33,613 bases of DNA from T3Sed10-241 sp036796255 (GCA_036796255.1 DAIRDH010000037.1:1-33613), one strand, 5' to 3'. Numbered from the stretch's first letter, positions 16,001 through 23,888 are shown. Program-made: numbers and translations. The notes: a model not told the origin generated them from the letters alone.

Positions 16001-18133
16001 GCAACATCGCAATTTGGCTGTGAAAACATCACCCAAAGCAGCATTGTAATCTATCCCAAGCCCAGAGCAGCATTCTTCGCAGATGAGAGTGCAGGTTGCG
16101 CCCCGCTTAACGTGACGTTTCAGAATACAAGCACCGTTGCCGATTCCTACTTGTGGAATTACGGAAATGGCAATACATCAACGACAGCCGACTCTTCACA
16201 CAGCCACGTTTTTCAGAGCACAATGAATATTCCCCAAACGTACAACATGAGTTTGGTGGCCGTATCTGACTTTGGCTGTAGCGATACCACCAACAGCCAG
16301 GTGACGGTGTATCCGGAAGTAACTGCCAATTTTCAGCCAGAAGCAGAGGGCTGTACGCCCCTTCCGGTAAATTTTGTAAACCAGAGCTTCGGCGCTGTGA
16401 CCTACGTGTGGCAATTTGGTGACGGCAATCAAAGCTTCCAGCCGAATGCTTCTCACACTTTCATAAACAACCTTGATAGCATTCGCGATTTCAACGTGAG
16501 TCTGATTGCCCAATCGGCATTCGGATGTAGCGACACTGCGTATCAAACTGTACAAGTATTCCCATTGCCCAATGTGGCTCTGGCCATGGAAAACATTGAA
16601 GGCTGCTTCCCTGCGGAGGTCACTTTTGGAAATTATTCAGCAGGAGCTGAGAACTTTCAATGGACTTACGGTGACGGCGATGGCTCGACCAATGCTGAGC
16701 CATCACACTCGCACACCTATGTTAACAACACGCTTGACATAGCCACTTACACCGTGACCCTAACGGGAATCACGGCCCAGGGATGCGAGCGTAGTGCCAG
16801 CATCAACGTGGATGTGATTCCTGAAATTACTGCTAATGTGGTAGCCCCAATGGGAGGCTGCTCACCGTACACAGGCACTTTTCAAAACAACTCTACAGGA
16901 GCATTCTCATATCTCTGGGATTTTGGCGACGGCACTACAGCTGAAAATACCAACCCCACCTACACCTGGACGAATATGGGGGTGGAAGACCAGAACTATG
17001 AGGTCACTTTTATCGCCCGTTCACTATGGGGATGTGCGGACACGCTCACATTCGACATCCCGGTATTTGGACAACCTGAGGCACAATTTCTTGCTGCACC
17101 CACCGTGCAACAGTTTCCCGATGCCACCATTGACCTGATCAACCTCAGCGCTGCCAACAGCACCTCCAATTACACATGGAATTGGGGAGACGGTACAATG
17201 GCACAAAGCGACGACCCCACTACTCCTAACTCCTATACCTACGACACTTGGGGCACTTACGACATTATATTGCGCGTGGGCAACGACTTGTGTAATGATA
17301 CTGCCATGCAACGCATCACAATTTTGCCACCATTGCCCATTGCCGCCTTTGAAGGCGAGGGTGAAGGGTGCTTGCCGCTGGTGGTGAGCTTCACCAATCA
17401 ATCCACATTTGGCGTAAGCTATGAATGGAACTTTGGTGATGGTACCACGAGCACTCAAGAGAATCCCACACACGTTTACTACACAGCGGGAACCTTCAAT
17501 GTAACCCTCACGGTAACCGGCCCTGGCGGAGATGTAGATGTAGCTGCGGCGCCTGGTGCAGTTACCGTGCAGCCGCGTGCAGAGGCATTTTTTACAGTAA
17601 ATCCTCCTGTAATAACTGTACCCGATCAGGTGTTCTTCCTCAACCTGTCAACCAATGCCGGAATATACCAATGGGACTTTGGAGATGGAAATACATCAAA
17701 CGCTGTATCGCCTCACCACTTCTATGAATCTCTGGGCTGGCATGGTGTGACCCTTATTGCCAACAATATTTACAATTGCCCCGATACATTCCACGTAGAG
17801 CAAGCTGTACGAGGCGATGCCGACAGTCAAATTGCATTACCAAATGCATTCACGCCCAGTACTACCGGGCCCACTGGCGGATGGTGGACAATTGATGAGG
17901 TCTTTAACAATGACATATTCTTCCCGCAGTACAAAGGCGTAGAGGAATTTGAAATGCAAATTTTCAACCGATGGGGTGAGCTCCTCTTTGAATCGCGCGA
18001 TGTAAGGCAAGGTTGGGATGGCTACTATCGTGGCATCCTTTGCCAGCAAGATGTGTATGTGTGGCGGGTAAAAGTGAGGTTCCAGGATGGCGGTGAGATG
18101 ACCGACATCGGTGACGTAACATTAATAAGATAA
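13085..18133 (+). CDS. Giant PKD-repeat surface protein with type B T9SS C-terminal domain
   Basis: A secreted protein of about 1680 residues. The start is placed at the MM pair (13085/13088), because MMKPILNFVLLTTAMLIGYS followed by QSASAQ is a clean signal peptide; the frame extends nine codons further up to 13058. By eye there are about 18 PKD-like modules with cores such as WDFGDGS, WSFGNGN and WNFGDGT, spaced roughly 80-95 residues apart. Modules 7-17 mostly begin with GCxPLxVxF and many end with FGCxDT, giving two cysteines per module. The last 90 or so residues (NAFTPS, then IFNRWGELLFES, GWDGYYRG and DVYVWRVKVRF) are the gliding-motility-associated CHU_C domain, the type B signal for T9SS. 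Such proteins act as adhesins such as SprB. The following genes encode a lipoprotein and a PorP/SprF protein, its likely secretion or anchoring partner. Confidence 0.9.
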   Translation: MMKPILNFVLLTTAMLIGYSQSASAQCQLFDFNGVAQVNPVWYNCNGNNYTLNIQSPNNLGAWTIDWGDGSPIQSGAELVPPQAIAHVYLSAVDIYTVTFTETGTGCTTVGTLYMEEPTSASIQIPVGGLTQACAPQTMAFINSSTNTSTTTMFTWDFGDGSPPQTFDYTNLGQSISHTYQPGTVDCETVVTLTAENECNTIQGGPSQATFNPIRIWDIDDAAITPSDVILCWPDNEFTFSNTTERNCLFQGNIFQRYEYWNFGDYWGLGYDSIIDWRAWPPTFPQTLEYPAIGSYQVTLLDSNICGIDAATITVEIVAPPTAVATALPTTICAGQSVTFTNNSSANATDFVWDFGDGSPLVFSGAANLTHIYQNAGSYNASLLVAVGGPASGCNDIVNIPITVLPGPDAEIGFDNDAACDDLTVNFTDLSTGDVIGWEWSFGNGNTSNVQNPAAQNYPNVGGYNVILTVESTNGCLNSDTKIVNVHESPVADFMAQDVCVGAQGSFTDLSSFMAGDPIIAWSWDFGNGNTSTAQNPTNVYNAVGTYTITLEVSTAHCSDLIQRDVNVEPAPNSGFTASVLAGCGPLVVDFTNTSVGAVNYTWLFGDGGGSGAEHPQHTFVNFGNVDSVYTVRLIAATAFGCTDTSSIDITVHPGAQAMFQSFYTPGCAPLPANFLNNSQNATSYLWDFGDGSPTSTELNPSHDFENNTLFLANYTVQLIAYTPTGCNDTTTTTVTVFPEPSFTFNLPESEGCAPYSVQFPSVPGAVTHAWNFGDGTISATPSPNHTYFNSTMDTLSFTAQLVATSAFGCRDTSETDITVFPNPIAQFSTNLLAGCSPLTVTLENQSVLADSVAWSYGDGSTSDTTAQFHSHIFENTTNQTVSYSVQLTAFTANGCSRTFTRIIEVYPEVTAGMDHPASACSPFSFVMQNTSQNGNIYQWDFGNGTGSLAPNPVVSYVNNTSLPDTFDIQLTATSQFGCENITQSSIVIYPKPRAAFFADESAGCAPLNVTFQNTSTVADSYLWNYGNGNTSTTADSSHSHVFQSTMNIPQTYNMSLVAVSDFGCSDTTNSQVTVYPEVTANFQPEAEGCTPLPVNFVNQSFGAVTYVWQFGDGNQSFQPNASHTFINNLDSIRDFNVSLIAQSAFGCSDTAYQTVQVFPLPNVALAMENIEGCFPAEVTFGNYSAGAENFQWTYGDGDGSTNAEPSHSHTYVNNTLDIATYTVTLTGITAQGCERSASINVDVIPEITANVVAPMGGCSPYTGTFQNNSTGAFSYLWDFGDGTTAENTNPTYTWTNMGVEDQNYEVTFIARSLWGCADTLTFDIPVFGQPEAQFLAAPTVQQFPDATIDLINLSAANSTSNYTWNWGDGTMAQSDDPTTPNSYTYDTWGTYDIILRVGNDLCNDTAMQRITILPPLPIAAFEGEGEGCLPLVVSFTNQSTFGVSYEWNFGDGTTSTQENPTHVYYTAGTFNVTLTVTGPGGDVDVAAAPGAVTVQPRAEAFFTVNPPVITVPDQVFFLNLSTNAGIYQWDFGDGNTSNAVSPHHFYESLGWHGVTLIANNIYNCPDTFHVEQAVRGDADSQIALPNAFTPSTTGPTGGWWTIDEVFNNDIFFPQYKGVEEFEMQIFNRWGELLFESRDVRQGWDGYYRGILCQQDVYVWRVKVRFQDGGEMTDIGDVTLIR

Positions 18134-18138
18134 TCAGG

Positions 18139-19841
18139 ATGAAAAAATCTTTACTCCTACTTTCAGTGGTTTGCTTTGGCTTGACCATAACAGGTTGTGC
18201 CCAGCAGATGAACAGGTATCAGAAAAATTTAATGTTTGAAGCCGACCTGTATTTCGAGCAGGGCGACTATTATTATGCAGCCCAGCTTTACGAAGAGCTC
18301 TTGGGTGAAAATGCCGACAATGCTGGGTTGCACGGAAAGCTTGGCATTTCATACTATAACTTGCCTCCTTTTAAAGAAAAGGCAACATCGATTTTAGAAA
18401 AGGCCGTTGAGTTAGGAGATACCGAGGCTTTATACTATCTCGCGGAGGTTCGCCATCAGTCCTATCAGTTTTACGATGCGCTTGACCTGCTGGAGCTTTA
18501 TGAGAAACGGCCTGAAAGAAAGCACAACGCAGCTGAAGTTTCATTTGCGAAAGCAGCTGCCAACAGGGCCAATGATTTTGTAAAAACTCCCATTCCTGTC
18601 AAAATTTCCAACCTCGGTGAAGGGGTAAACTCTGCAGTACACGACTACGCACCTGTATGGGATCAAACGAACGACATGCTCTATTTCACTTCGCGCAGAC
18701 GATACGACGATAAGAGCGAAAAGGACTATTCAGAACAATTTGACGAAAACATTTATGCCATAAACCTCAAATCGAAACCATTGNNNNNNNNNNNNNNNNN
18801 NNNNNNNNNNNNNNNNNNNNNNNNNNNNNNNNNNNNNNNNNNNNNNNNNNNNNNNNNNNNNNNNNNNNNNNNNNNNNNNNNNNTTCAGAACAATTTGACG
18901 AAAACATTTATGCCATAAACCTCAAATCGAAACCATTGCATGCTTTTCCTGCGCCCAATTCACTAAACTCTCGCAGCAATGATGCAGCAGTGGCCTGCTC
19001 CAGAGACGGAAAAGAGCTCATCGTATACCGCACGAGTAAAGACGGATTTAGTGGCAACCTCTATATTACCAAAGCCGAGGATTATGGCTGGGGTAAATTG
19101 GAGAAGCTAAGCGACATGATCAACAGCAAGCATCAGGAAGCCAGCGCTTCGTTTGGTGGTCCTGGTGAAAATGTGCTATACTTCTCGAGCGACAAGCCAG
19201 GAGGGTATGGTGGTAAAGACTTATACCGCGTGCAGAAAATGCCCGATGGAACATGGAGTGAGCCTTTCAACCTGGGGCCCAACATCAATACCGAGCATGA
19301 TGAAGACGCACCGTATGTTGCAGCCGATGGCACCTTGTATTTCGCCTCCAAGGGGCATGACAACATGGGTGGCTATGACATCTTCTCTTCCCTTCCGGGA
19401 AATGATGGTTTCACCAACCCCACAAATATGGGCTATCCCATCAACACTCCAGCCGACGACATTTTTTTCTCGATGGATGCCAGCGGCAAGCAAGGCTACT
19501 TCTCATCTGACCGACAGGGTGGTTTTGGCTTGCAGGATTTGTACTCGGTACATTTTGACGACAGTGAAACCGTGATATACCGTGGACAGCTTGTGAGCAG
19601 CAACAACTCATTCGAAGGCAGGGCAACGATTCGACTGATTGATGGTGACCGCGAGACCCAAACCATGCTTTTCCAAACTGCCAATGAGCAAAATGATTTT
19701 GTGCTCGCCCTGGAGGCAGGCAAAGACTATACTGTGATCATCGAGGCAGATGGCTATTTGCCTTTCAAAAAAACTGTAAACGTAGCACCCGGCAGCGGCA
19801 AAAAAGCGGAATTAAACGAAGACATCCTGCTAAGCAAATAA
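18139..19841 (+). CDS. TPR/PD40 lipoprotein, PorE-like without OmpA domain, crossed by a scaffold gap
   Basis: A lipoprotein (lipobox TITGC, Cys20) with an N-terminal TPR-like region (FEADLYFEQGDYYYAAQLYE, about 30-130), a WD40/PD40-type beta-propeller, and a C-terminal carboxypeptidase-regulatory-like domain (VIYRGQLVSSNNSFEGRATI onward). Propeller repeats are visible as YFSSDKPGGYGGKDLYRV, YFASKGHDNMGGYDIF and YFSSDRQGGFGLQDLY. The 100 N at 18784-18883 fall in the propeller. The 55 bases at 18729-18783 recur at 18884-18938; collapsing them keeps the frame and yields 515 residues. P. gingivalis PorE has TPR, propeller, CRD and then an OmpA peptidoglycan-binding domain; here the protein ends after the CRD. 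It starts 5 bases after the PKD gene, so they form an operon. A role in T9SS attachment or surface anchoring is inferred. Confidence 0.85.
18729..18783 (+). repeat. 55-base gap-flank duplicate, left copy (second gap)
   Basis: Identical to 18884-18938. The matching 55-base length at both gaps marks it as a contig-end overlap rather than a sequence repeat in the genome. Confidence 0.9.
18784..18883. other. Assembly gap (100 N) inside the PD40 lipoprotein gene
   Basis: A second placeholder of exactly 100 N. As at the first gap, 55 bases are identical on both sides and removing the surplus restores one continuous reading frame. Confidence 0.97.
18884..18938 (+). repeat. 55-base gap-flank duplicate, right copy (second gap)
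   Basis: Exact copy of 18729-18783, encoding the same SEQFDENIYAINLKSKPL stretch. Only one copy is expected in the real gene. Confidence 0.9.
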
Positions 19842-19851
19842 AGGGGATTCC

Positions 19852-20874
19852 ATGAACAAAAACACCCACATATGTATGATGGTGATGCTCCTTATGGGGC
19901 TCGGGATCGGTGCGCGCGGACAAGACCAGCAGTACACGCAATTTTACGCCTCGCCACTAACCCTCAACCCGGCATTTGCGGGCACTTCTGCCCAAAGTCG
20001 GGCAGCCTTGAATTACAGAAATCAATGGGCAAATTTGCCAAAAGCATTCGTAGCTTACACTGCCGCTTTTGACCATTACGCTCCGGGAATTAACAGCGGC
20101 TTTGGACTTATGGTATCGCATGACAGGGCCGGCACAGGAGCACTTAGCTATACCTCTGTAGCGTTCAACTATGCTTATGAAATCAAAGTAACACGAAAAA
20201 TAAGCATCCGACCTGCTTTGAGTTTTGGCTACGGTAGTACTTACCTTGATGTGGACCGGCTCACTTTTGGCGACCAACTTGCCCGGGGCGACGGCGCTAC
20301 AACCACGCTCGACCCTGATCGAAATCGATTTGTTCAGGAGCCCGTTGGTGCTGCTGATTTTGGCTCAGGCCTTCTTATCTTTTCGGAAAAATTCTGGTTA
20401 GGAGCTTCGATGTTTCACATCAATGAACCGATACAATCAGTAATTGGGACCGACACGCGATTGCCAAGACGCCTTTCGGTACATGGTGGATACAAGTTTA
20501 AGCTTTCGGATGCCGGTGCCTTTTCTAACAGACAGTACATAATTCCCGCTTTTAATTACTATTCACAGGGCATGTTTGACCAGCTTGATATCGGTTTCTA
20601 CTATGAGTATAATCCGGTAACATTCGGATTGTGGTATCGCGGATTGCCCGGAATTAAGAGCAACGAGCTTAACTACATCAACCATGATGCTGTGGCAGTG
20701 TTGATAGGATACGAGGTGAACAACTACCGCATTGGATATAGCTATGACGTTACTATATCTAAGCTATCAAACCGTTCTGGTGGTTCGCACGAGATAAGTC
20801 TGGTTGTGGAATGGGCGAGTAAAAACAATAAGAGAAAAAGTAAGCGAAGGGTGATGCCTTGCGCCAAATTCTAG
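19852..20874 (+). CDS. PorP/SprF family type IX secretion membrane protein
   Basis: A 340-residue outer-membrane beta-barrel protein with a signal peptide (MMVMLLMGLGIGARGQ). The mature N-terminus DQQYTQFYASPLTLNPAFAG is the PorP/SprF family hallmark, followed by LNYRNQW and the repeated amphipathic strands of a barrel. In Flavobacterium johnsoniae, SprF-like proteins are needed for secretion or surface attachment of a specific type B CTD protein encoded beside them. Here the likely client is the PKD protein at 13085-18133, with the PD40 lipoprotein between. It starts 10 bases after the lipoprotein stop, so all three are probably one transcript. The C-terminus has a short basic tail (NNKRKSKRRVMP), which is unusual for a barrel that normally ends in an aromatic strand. 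Confidence 0.92.
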   Translation: MNKNTHICMMVMLLMGLGIGARGQDQQYTQFYASPLTLNPAFAGTSAQSRAALNYRNQWANLPKAFVAYTAAFDHYAPGINSGFGLMVSHDRAGTGALSYTSVAFNYAYEIKVTRKISIRPALSFGYGSTYLDVDRLTFGDQLARGDGATTTLDPDRNRFVQEPVGAADFGSGLLIFSEKFWLGASMFHINEPIQSVIGTDTRLPRRLSVHGGYKFKLSDAGAFSNRQYIIPAFNYYSQGMFDQLDIGFYYEYNPVTFGLWYRGLPGIKSNELNYINHDAVAVLIGYEVNNYRIGYSYDVTISKLSNRSGGSHEISLVVEWASKNNKRKSKRRVMPCAKF

Positions 20875-20981
20875 GAAGTTGCTAAACGGTCAATTGTGAA
20901 TAAAAATGTGGCCTATCGAGCTGCTTAATCCTTTCCACACGTTGACTTTTCTTTATATTGTGCCTACCTATCAATCCCTAA

Positions 20982-21557
20982 ATGAACCTGAAACCTGAGG
21001 TCATTGAATCTCTATATTTGCGCGCCGAGTCGTACTATGGGCAGTTGCGAAATGACGATAATGTCAAAGTCAGAATGTTTTATGTTGGCGATCTGAGCGA
21101 GGGCTTATCCAACGCACTCTCTTCAAGATTGGAGAAGCTACTTGAAGCGGAGATCGATAACAGGCAGGCGCACAAGCGTTTCTTTTACGTTTTCACAGAG
21201 GCTTTACAAAATGTGAGGATACATGGTATCGCTGATGGCAAGGAGAAGGTTCACGGTGCCGTGGTTATTTTTGAAAAGAATGACAAGATTTGTGCAACAC
21301 TCATGAATTTGACTCCGCGGGAGGTTTCCAAAATGCTCAGCGAAAAGTACCGCGAAACCAATTCAATGAGCAAGATAGACTTGAAGGCAAAATACCTACA
21401 TGTGTTACAAACTGGTGAAATATCGGATAAAGGAGGGGGAGGCCTGGGGATCATTACTATGGTAATGCGCTCACGTAATCCAATTGAATTCGAAAGTTTT
21501 GAGGCCGGTGATGGTTATGATATCTTCCAGATCACTTTATCCATTTCTCTTTATTGA
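20982..21557 (+). CDS. SiaB-like (DUF6272 family) regulatory protein
   Basis: A 191-residue cytoplasmic protein resembling SiaB-family proteins, which have a degenerate GHKL ATPase fold and act as serine/threonine kinases on SiaC-type partners in the SiaABCD pathway of Pseudomonas. Visible features are an N-box-like FTEALQNVRIHG (E73, N77, H81), a following VHGAVVIFEKND strand, and a glycine-rich DKGGGGLGI (149-157) that fits an ATP lid. The N-terminus MNLKPEVIESLY is soluble. No SiaC, STAS-domain or SpoIIE phosphatase partner is encoded nearby in this window, so its partners are unknown. It stands about 107 bases after porP, and a separate transcript is likely, but no convincing promoter was found. 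The assignment rests on motif resemblance only. Confidence 0.65.
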   Translation: MNLKPEVIESLYLRAESYYGQLRNDDNVKVRMFYVGDLSEGLSNALSSRLEKLLEAEIDNRQAHKRFFYVFTEALQNVRIHGIADGKEKVHGAVVIFEKNDKICATLMNLTPREVSKMLSEKYRETNSMSKIDLKAKYLHVLQTGEISDKGGGGLGIITMVMRSRNPIEFESFEAGDGYDIFQITLSISLY

Positions 21558-21582
21558 ACTGATCATAAGCAACAATTACTGA

Positions 21583-21897
21583 ATGATTTTCATTTTTGAT
21601 TGGGGCCATACCACCACTAAAAAGATTGGACCAGTCGCAATGAGCGACCTTGAAATCGGTGGAAGCGCTGATTCATATGCCTACGTAGTGCGTCACACCA
21701 GTTGGTTTCGGCTGTTCTTCATACCCATGATACCAACCAAACGCTGGTACAGCATACAAAATGAGAAAACCAGCGAGCACTTAATGGTTAATGACATAGA
21801 AAAATGGTTGCCACTAGCAAAACTCAATCAGCTTGCGGTAGACAATAAAATTACTGCGGAAGAATTCGACCGCCGCCGCAGCGAAATTGTACCTTAG
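21583..21897 (+). CDS. Small zinc-ribbon-related protein lacking cysteines, with SHOCT-like tail
   Basis: A 104-residue protein. The opening MIFIFDWGHTTTKKIGP and the central HTSWFRLFFIPMIPTKRWY match the frame of small Bacteroidota zinc-ribbon proteins, which carry CxxC pairs between and after these blocks. Here there is not a single cysteine; the positions are occupied by residues such as Ser, Asp and Glu, so zinc binding of that type is lost. The last 25 residues (LAKLNQLAVDNKITAEEFDR) resemble the short C-terminal SHOCT oligomerisation motif. The segment WFRLFFIPMIP is hydrophobic and may dip into the membrane. Function is unknown. The gene ends 4 bases before the GTG start of the NRDE gene, suggesting co-expression. 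Confidence 0.6.
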   Translation: MIFIFDWGHTTTKKIGPVAMSDLEIGGSADSYAYVVRHTSWFRLFFIPMIPTKRWYSIQNEKTSEHLMVNDIEKWLPLAKLNQLAVDNKITAEEFDRRRSEIVP

Positions 21898-21901
21898 CGA
21901 G

Positions 21902-22606
21902 GTGTGTACCGTAACCTTCACCCCGACCAATAGTGGTCATGTAATCGTTGCCAACCGCGATGAAGATCCGCGAAGGAGCGCAACCGGACTTAGCCTCTAC
22001 AGCACCCGGCAAGGGCATAACTTTCACATAGCACGCGAACCCAGACACCGCGGCACCAATATGGCCGTTGGGGTGAATGGATCAACTTATGTACTGCTCA
22101 ACGGGGCCTTTACTCCACACGCTTTCGGCAAGTCATACCGCATGAGTCGTGGCCTGGTGATGCTCGAAAGCCTTGAATCAGCCGACTTGAAAAGCTTTAG
22201 CAAGGATTTCAATTTTCAAGGCATTGAGCCCTTTACCCTGCTTCGAATGACTTCAAAGATTGAAGAAGCCCGTTGGGATGGGATGCAAATTCATTATGGG
22301 GAAAAGGACATTGCCCAACCATGGATATGGGCATCTGCTCAGCTTTACAGCAAAGCAGCAATCGAGAACAGGCAGCTGTGGTATGAAGCTTTGCTACAGC
22401 AAAACCCTAAAAAAGAAGACTTACTGAATTTTCACCTGAATGGCGGTGATGGCGATCCCTACAACGATATGGTGATGAACCGTAACAATATGGTGCGCAC
22501 GGTATCGGTGACCATGGTGGCACAAAATGGAGATCATGGGGTCATGGAGCACGTGGACCTTATTCACGGCAAGCACGAGCATCTCGTACTGGAGGGAACT
22601 CAATAA
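21902..22606 (+). CDS. NRDE (TANGO2-like) family protein, GTG start
   Basis: A protein of the NRDE family, named for the ANRDEDP motif present here near residues 17-23. The family is related to N-terminal nucleophile hydrolases and to human TANGO2; its biochemical role is unsettled, with haem handling and coenzyme A metabolism both proposed. The frame is open from a TTG at 21887, but the GTG at 21902 is preferred. It gives Met-Cys-Thr-Val-Thr-Phe, putting the conserved cysteine at position 2 where the family has it exposed after Met removal, and it avoids overlap with the previous gene. That gives 234 residues. The stop overlaps the convergent map stop region by 7 bases. Confidence 0.82.
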   Translation: MCTVTFTPTNSGHVIVANRDEDPRRSATGLSLYSTRQGHNFHIAREPRHRGTNMAVGVNGSTYVLLNGAFTPHAFGKSYRMSRGLVMLESLESADLKSFSKDFNFQGIEPFTLLRMTSKIEEARWDGMQIHYGEKDIAQPWIWASAQLYSKAAIENRQLWYEALLQQNPKKEDLLNFHLNGGDGDPYNDMVMNRNNMVRTVSVTMVAQNGDHGVMEHVDLIHGKHEHLVLEGTQ

Positions 22607-23424
22607 GCCGCTGAGAACTCCTTAAGGCTCATCCGCATGGGGTCGTAGCCTCGCTTTTCCAGTACATCTTCCAGGTAATCGAAGGTGGAAAGTATTTCGG
22701 GCCGGCCATTGACCACGGCTACGTCGTGCTCGAAATGGGCTGAAGGTTTTTTATCGGCAGTAATAATGGTCCAGTCGTCGTCGAGCATCAGAATTTCGCG
22801 GGTTCCGAGATTCACCATTGGCTCAATGGCGAGCACCATGCCGTTGGCAATTTTCTTTCCGCGACCACGCTTGCCGTAATTGGGCACCTGCGGATCTTCG
22901 TGCATAGACTTGCCCAATCCATGTCCCACCAGTTCGCGCACCACGCCGTAGCCATTTGCTTCTGCATGCTGTTGCACCGCAAAACTTATATCGCCTATTC
23001 TGTTGCCTGTTACCATCTGGGCTATTCCAAGGTAAAGGCTTTCCTTGGTGACACGCAACAGCTTTTTCACCTCGTCTGAAATTTCACCAACGGTAAAAGT
23101 GTAGGCATGGTCGCCATAAAAGCCATTCTTTATTGCGCCACAATCAACGGAAATCACATCGCCTGATTGGAGCGGGCGCATGTTTGGAATGCCATGTACG
23201 ACGGCTTCATTTACTGAAATGCAAAGTGAATTGGGAAAGCCTCCAAAACCTAAAAATCCGGGGACTGCGCCTTGATCATGGATATAATCATAGGCCAACT
23301 TATCGAGCGACAATGGAGTAACCCCTTCTTCGATATGCTCAGCAATAAGGGCGAGTGTTCGTGACACAATTAAAGCGCTGTCGCGCATCAACTCTATTTC
23401 TTCCTTTGATTTGAGGTGAACCAT
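22600..23424 (-). CDS. map: Methionine aminopeptidase, type I
   Basis: A 274-residue metalloprotease that removes the initiator methionine from new proteins in the cytoplasm. All expected residues are visible: H77 in NEAVVHG, the metal ligands D94 (VISVDCG), D105 (FYGDHAY), H168 (VGHGLGK), E201 (AIEPMV) and E232 (HFEHDV). The N-terminus HLKSKEEIELMR is typical of type Ia enzymes. A C-terminal tail of about 20 residues (VLEKRGYDPMRMSLKEF) extends beyond the usual end. The gene overlaps the upstream HAD gene by 31 bases on the same strand, so both are likely co-transcribed. It does not sit in a ribosomal protein cluster (secY-map-infA), the usual location in many bacteria, so it could be an additional copy. 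Confidence 0.95.
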   Translation of the reverse strand: MVHLKSKEEIELMRDSALIVSRTLALIAEHIEEGVTPLSLDKLAYDYIHDQGAVPGFLGFGGFPNSLCISVNEAVVHGIPNMRPLQSGDVISVDCGAIKNGFYGDHAYTFTVGEISDEVKKLLRVTKESLYLGIAQMVTGNRIGDISFAVQQHAEANGYGVVRELVGHGLGKSMHEDPQVPNYGKRGRGKKIANGMVLAIEPMVNLGTREILMLDDDWTIITADKKPSAHFEHDVAVVNGRPEILSTFDYLEDVLEKRGYDPMRMSLKEFSAAY

Positions 23425-23873
23425 GGTGGTGTTTTCAATAGTTTTTGCAGTAAGCTGCGATTTTTCGGAAAGTTGTAATGCGCATCGGGATGGGTAAGTT
23501 GATGGCTTAGCTCACCATCATTGGGATGCAACATTTGATACACCACGCCCCAACCAGGAAATCCGCCTATATTGCGGTCGTCAATGAAAATATCAGCATT
23601 GATCTTTCGGCTTATTTCATGATTGAACTCTTCCTCGGGGTAGCTTCTGTTTACCGCGTAAAATTCCATGCCATGAGAAGCGCAAAAATCTACCGCTTCT
23701 TTCAGAAAACGCCCTTCGCGGTAGGTCCAAAGAATAAGACGATGCCCTTTCTTTTCCAATGCTTTGAGGGTGTCAAAAGCAAAAACCATTTCCCTTCCAA
23801 TTCTTGGGTAATCATGTTCGACTATGGTGCCGTCAAAATCGACTGCAATGGTAAGTGCCTCCTCGTGGTGCAT
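23394..23873 (-). CDS. HAD-superfamily hydrolase (BT0820-like phosphatase)
   Basis: A 159-residue haloacid-dehalogenase-type hydrolase. Motif I is AVDFDGTIVE with nucleophile D12 and acid/base D14, LILWTYREG supplies a motif II region, and the metal-binding motif IV is FIDDRNIGG. It resembles compact Bacteroidota HAD proteins such as BT0820; the substrate is unknown. The frame is open to 23975, but the start at 23873 (MHHEEALTI) is chosen. The upstream extension lacks conserved character, and a perfect -7 box TACTTTTG lies at 23889-23896 on this strand, so transcription would begin only about 10 bases before this codon. The 3' end overlaps map by 31 bases. Confidence 0.8.
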   Translation of the reverse strand: MHHEEALTIAVDFDGTIVEHDYPRIGREMVFAFDTLKALEKKGHRLILWTYREGRFLKEAVDFCASHGMEFYAVNRSYPEEEFNHEISRKINADIFIDDRNIGGFPGWGVVYQMLHPNDGELSHQLTHPDAHYNFPKNRSLLQKLLKTPPWFTSNQRKK

Positions 23874-23888
23874 GCTTAAAATTTCCCA

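Noticed and set aside
13085..18133. CRISPR-like or DNA-level tandem repeats in the long gene
   Set aside because: Recurring short DNA motifs come from protein-level PKD modules; spacing and sequence vary and no identical repeat units with spacers exist.
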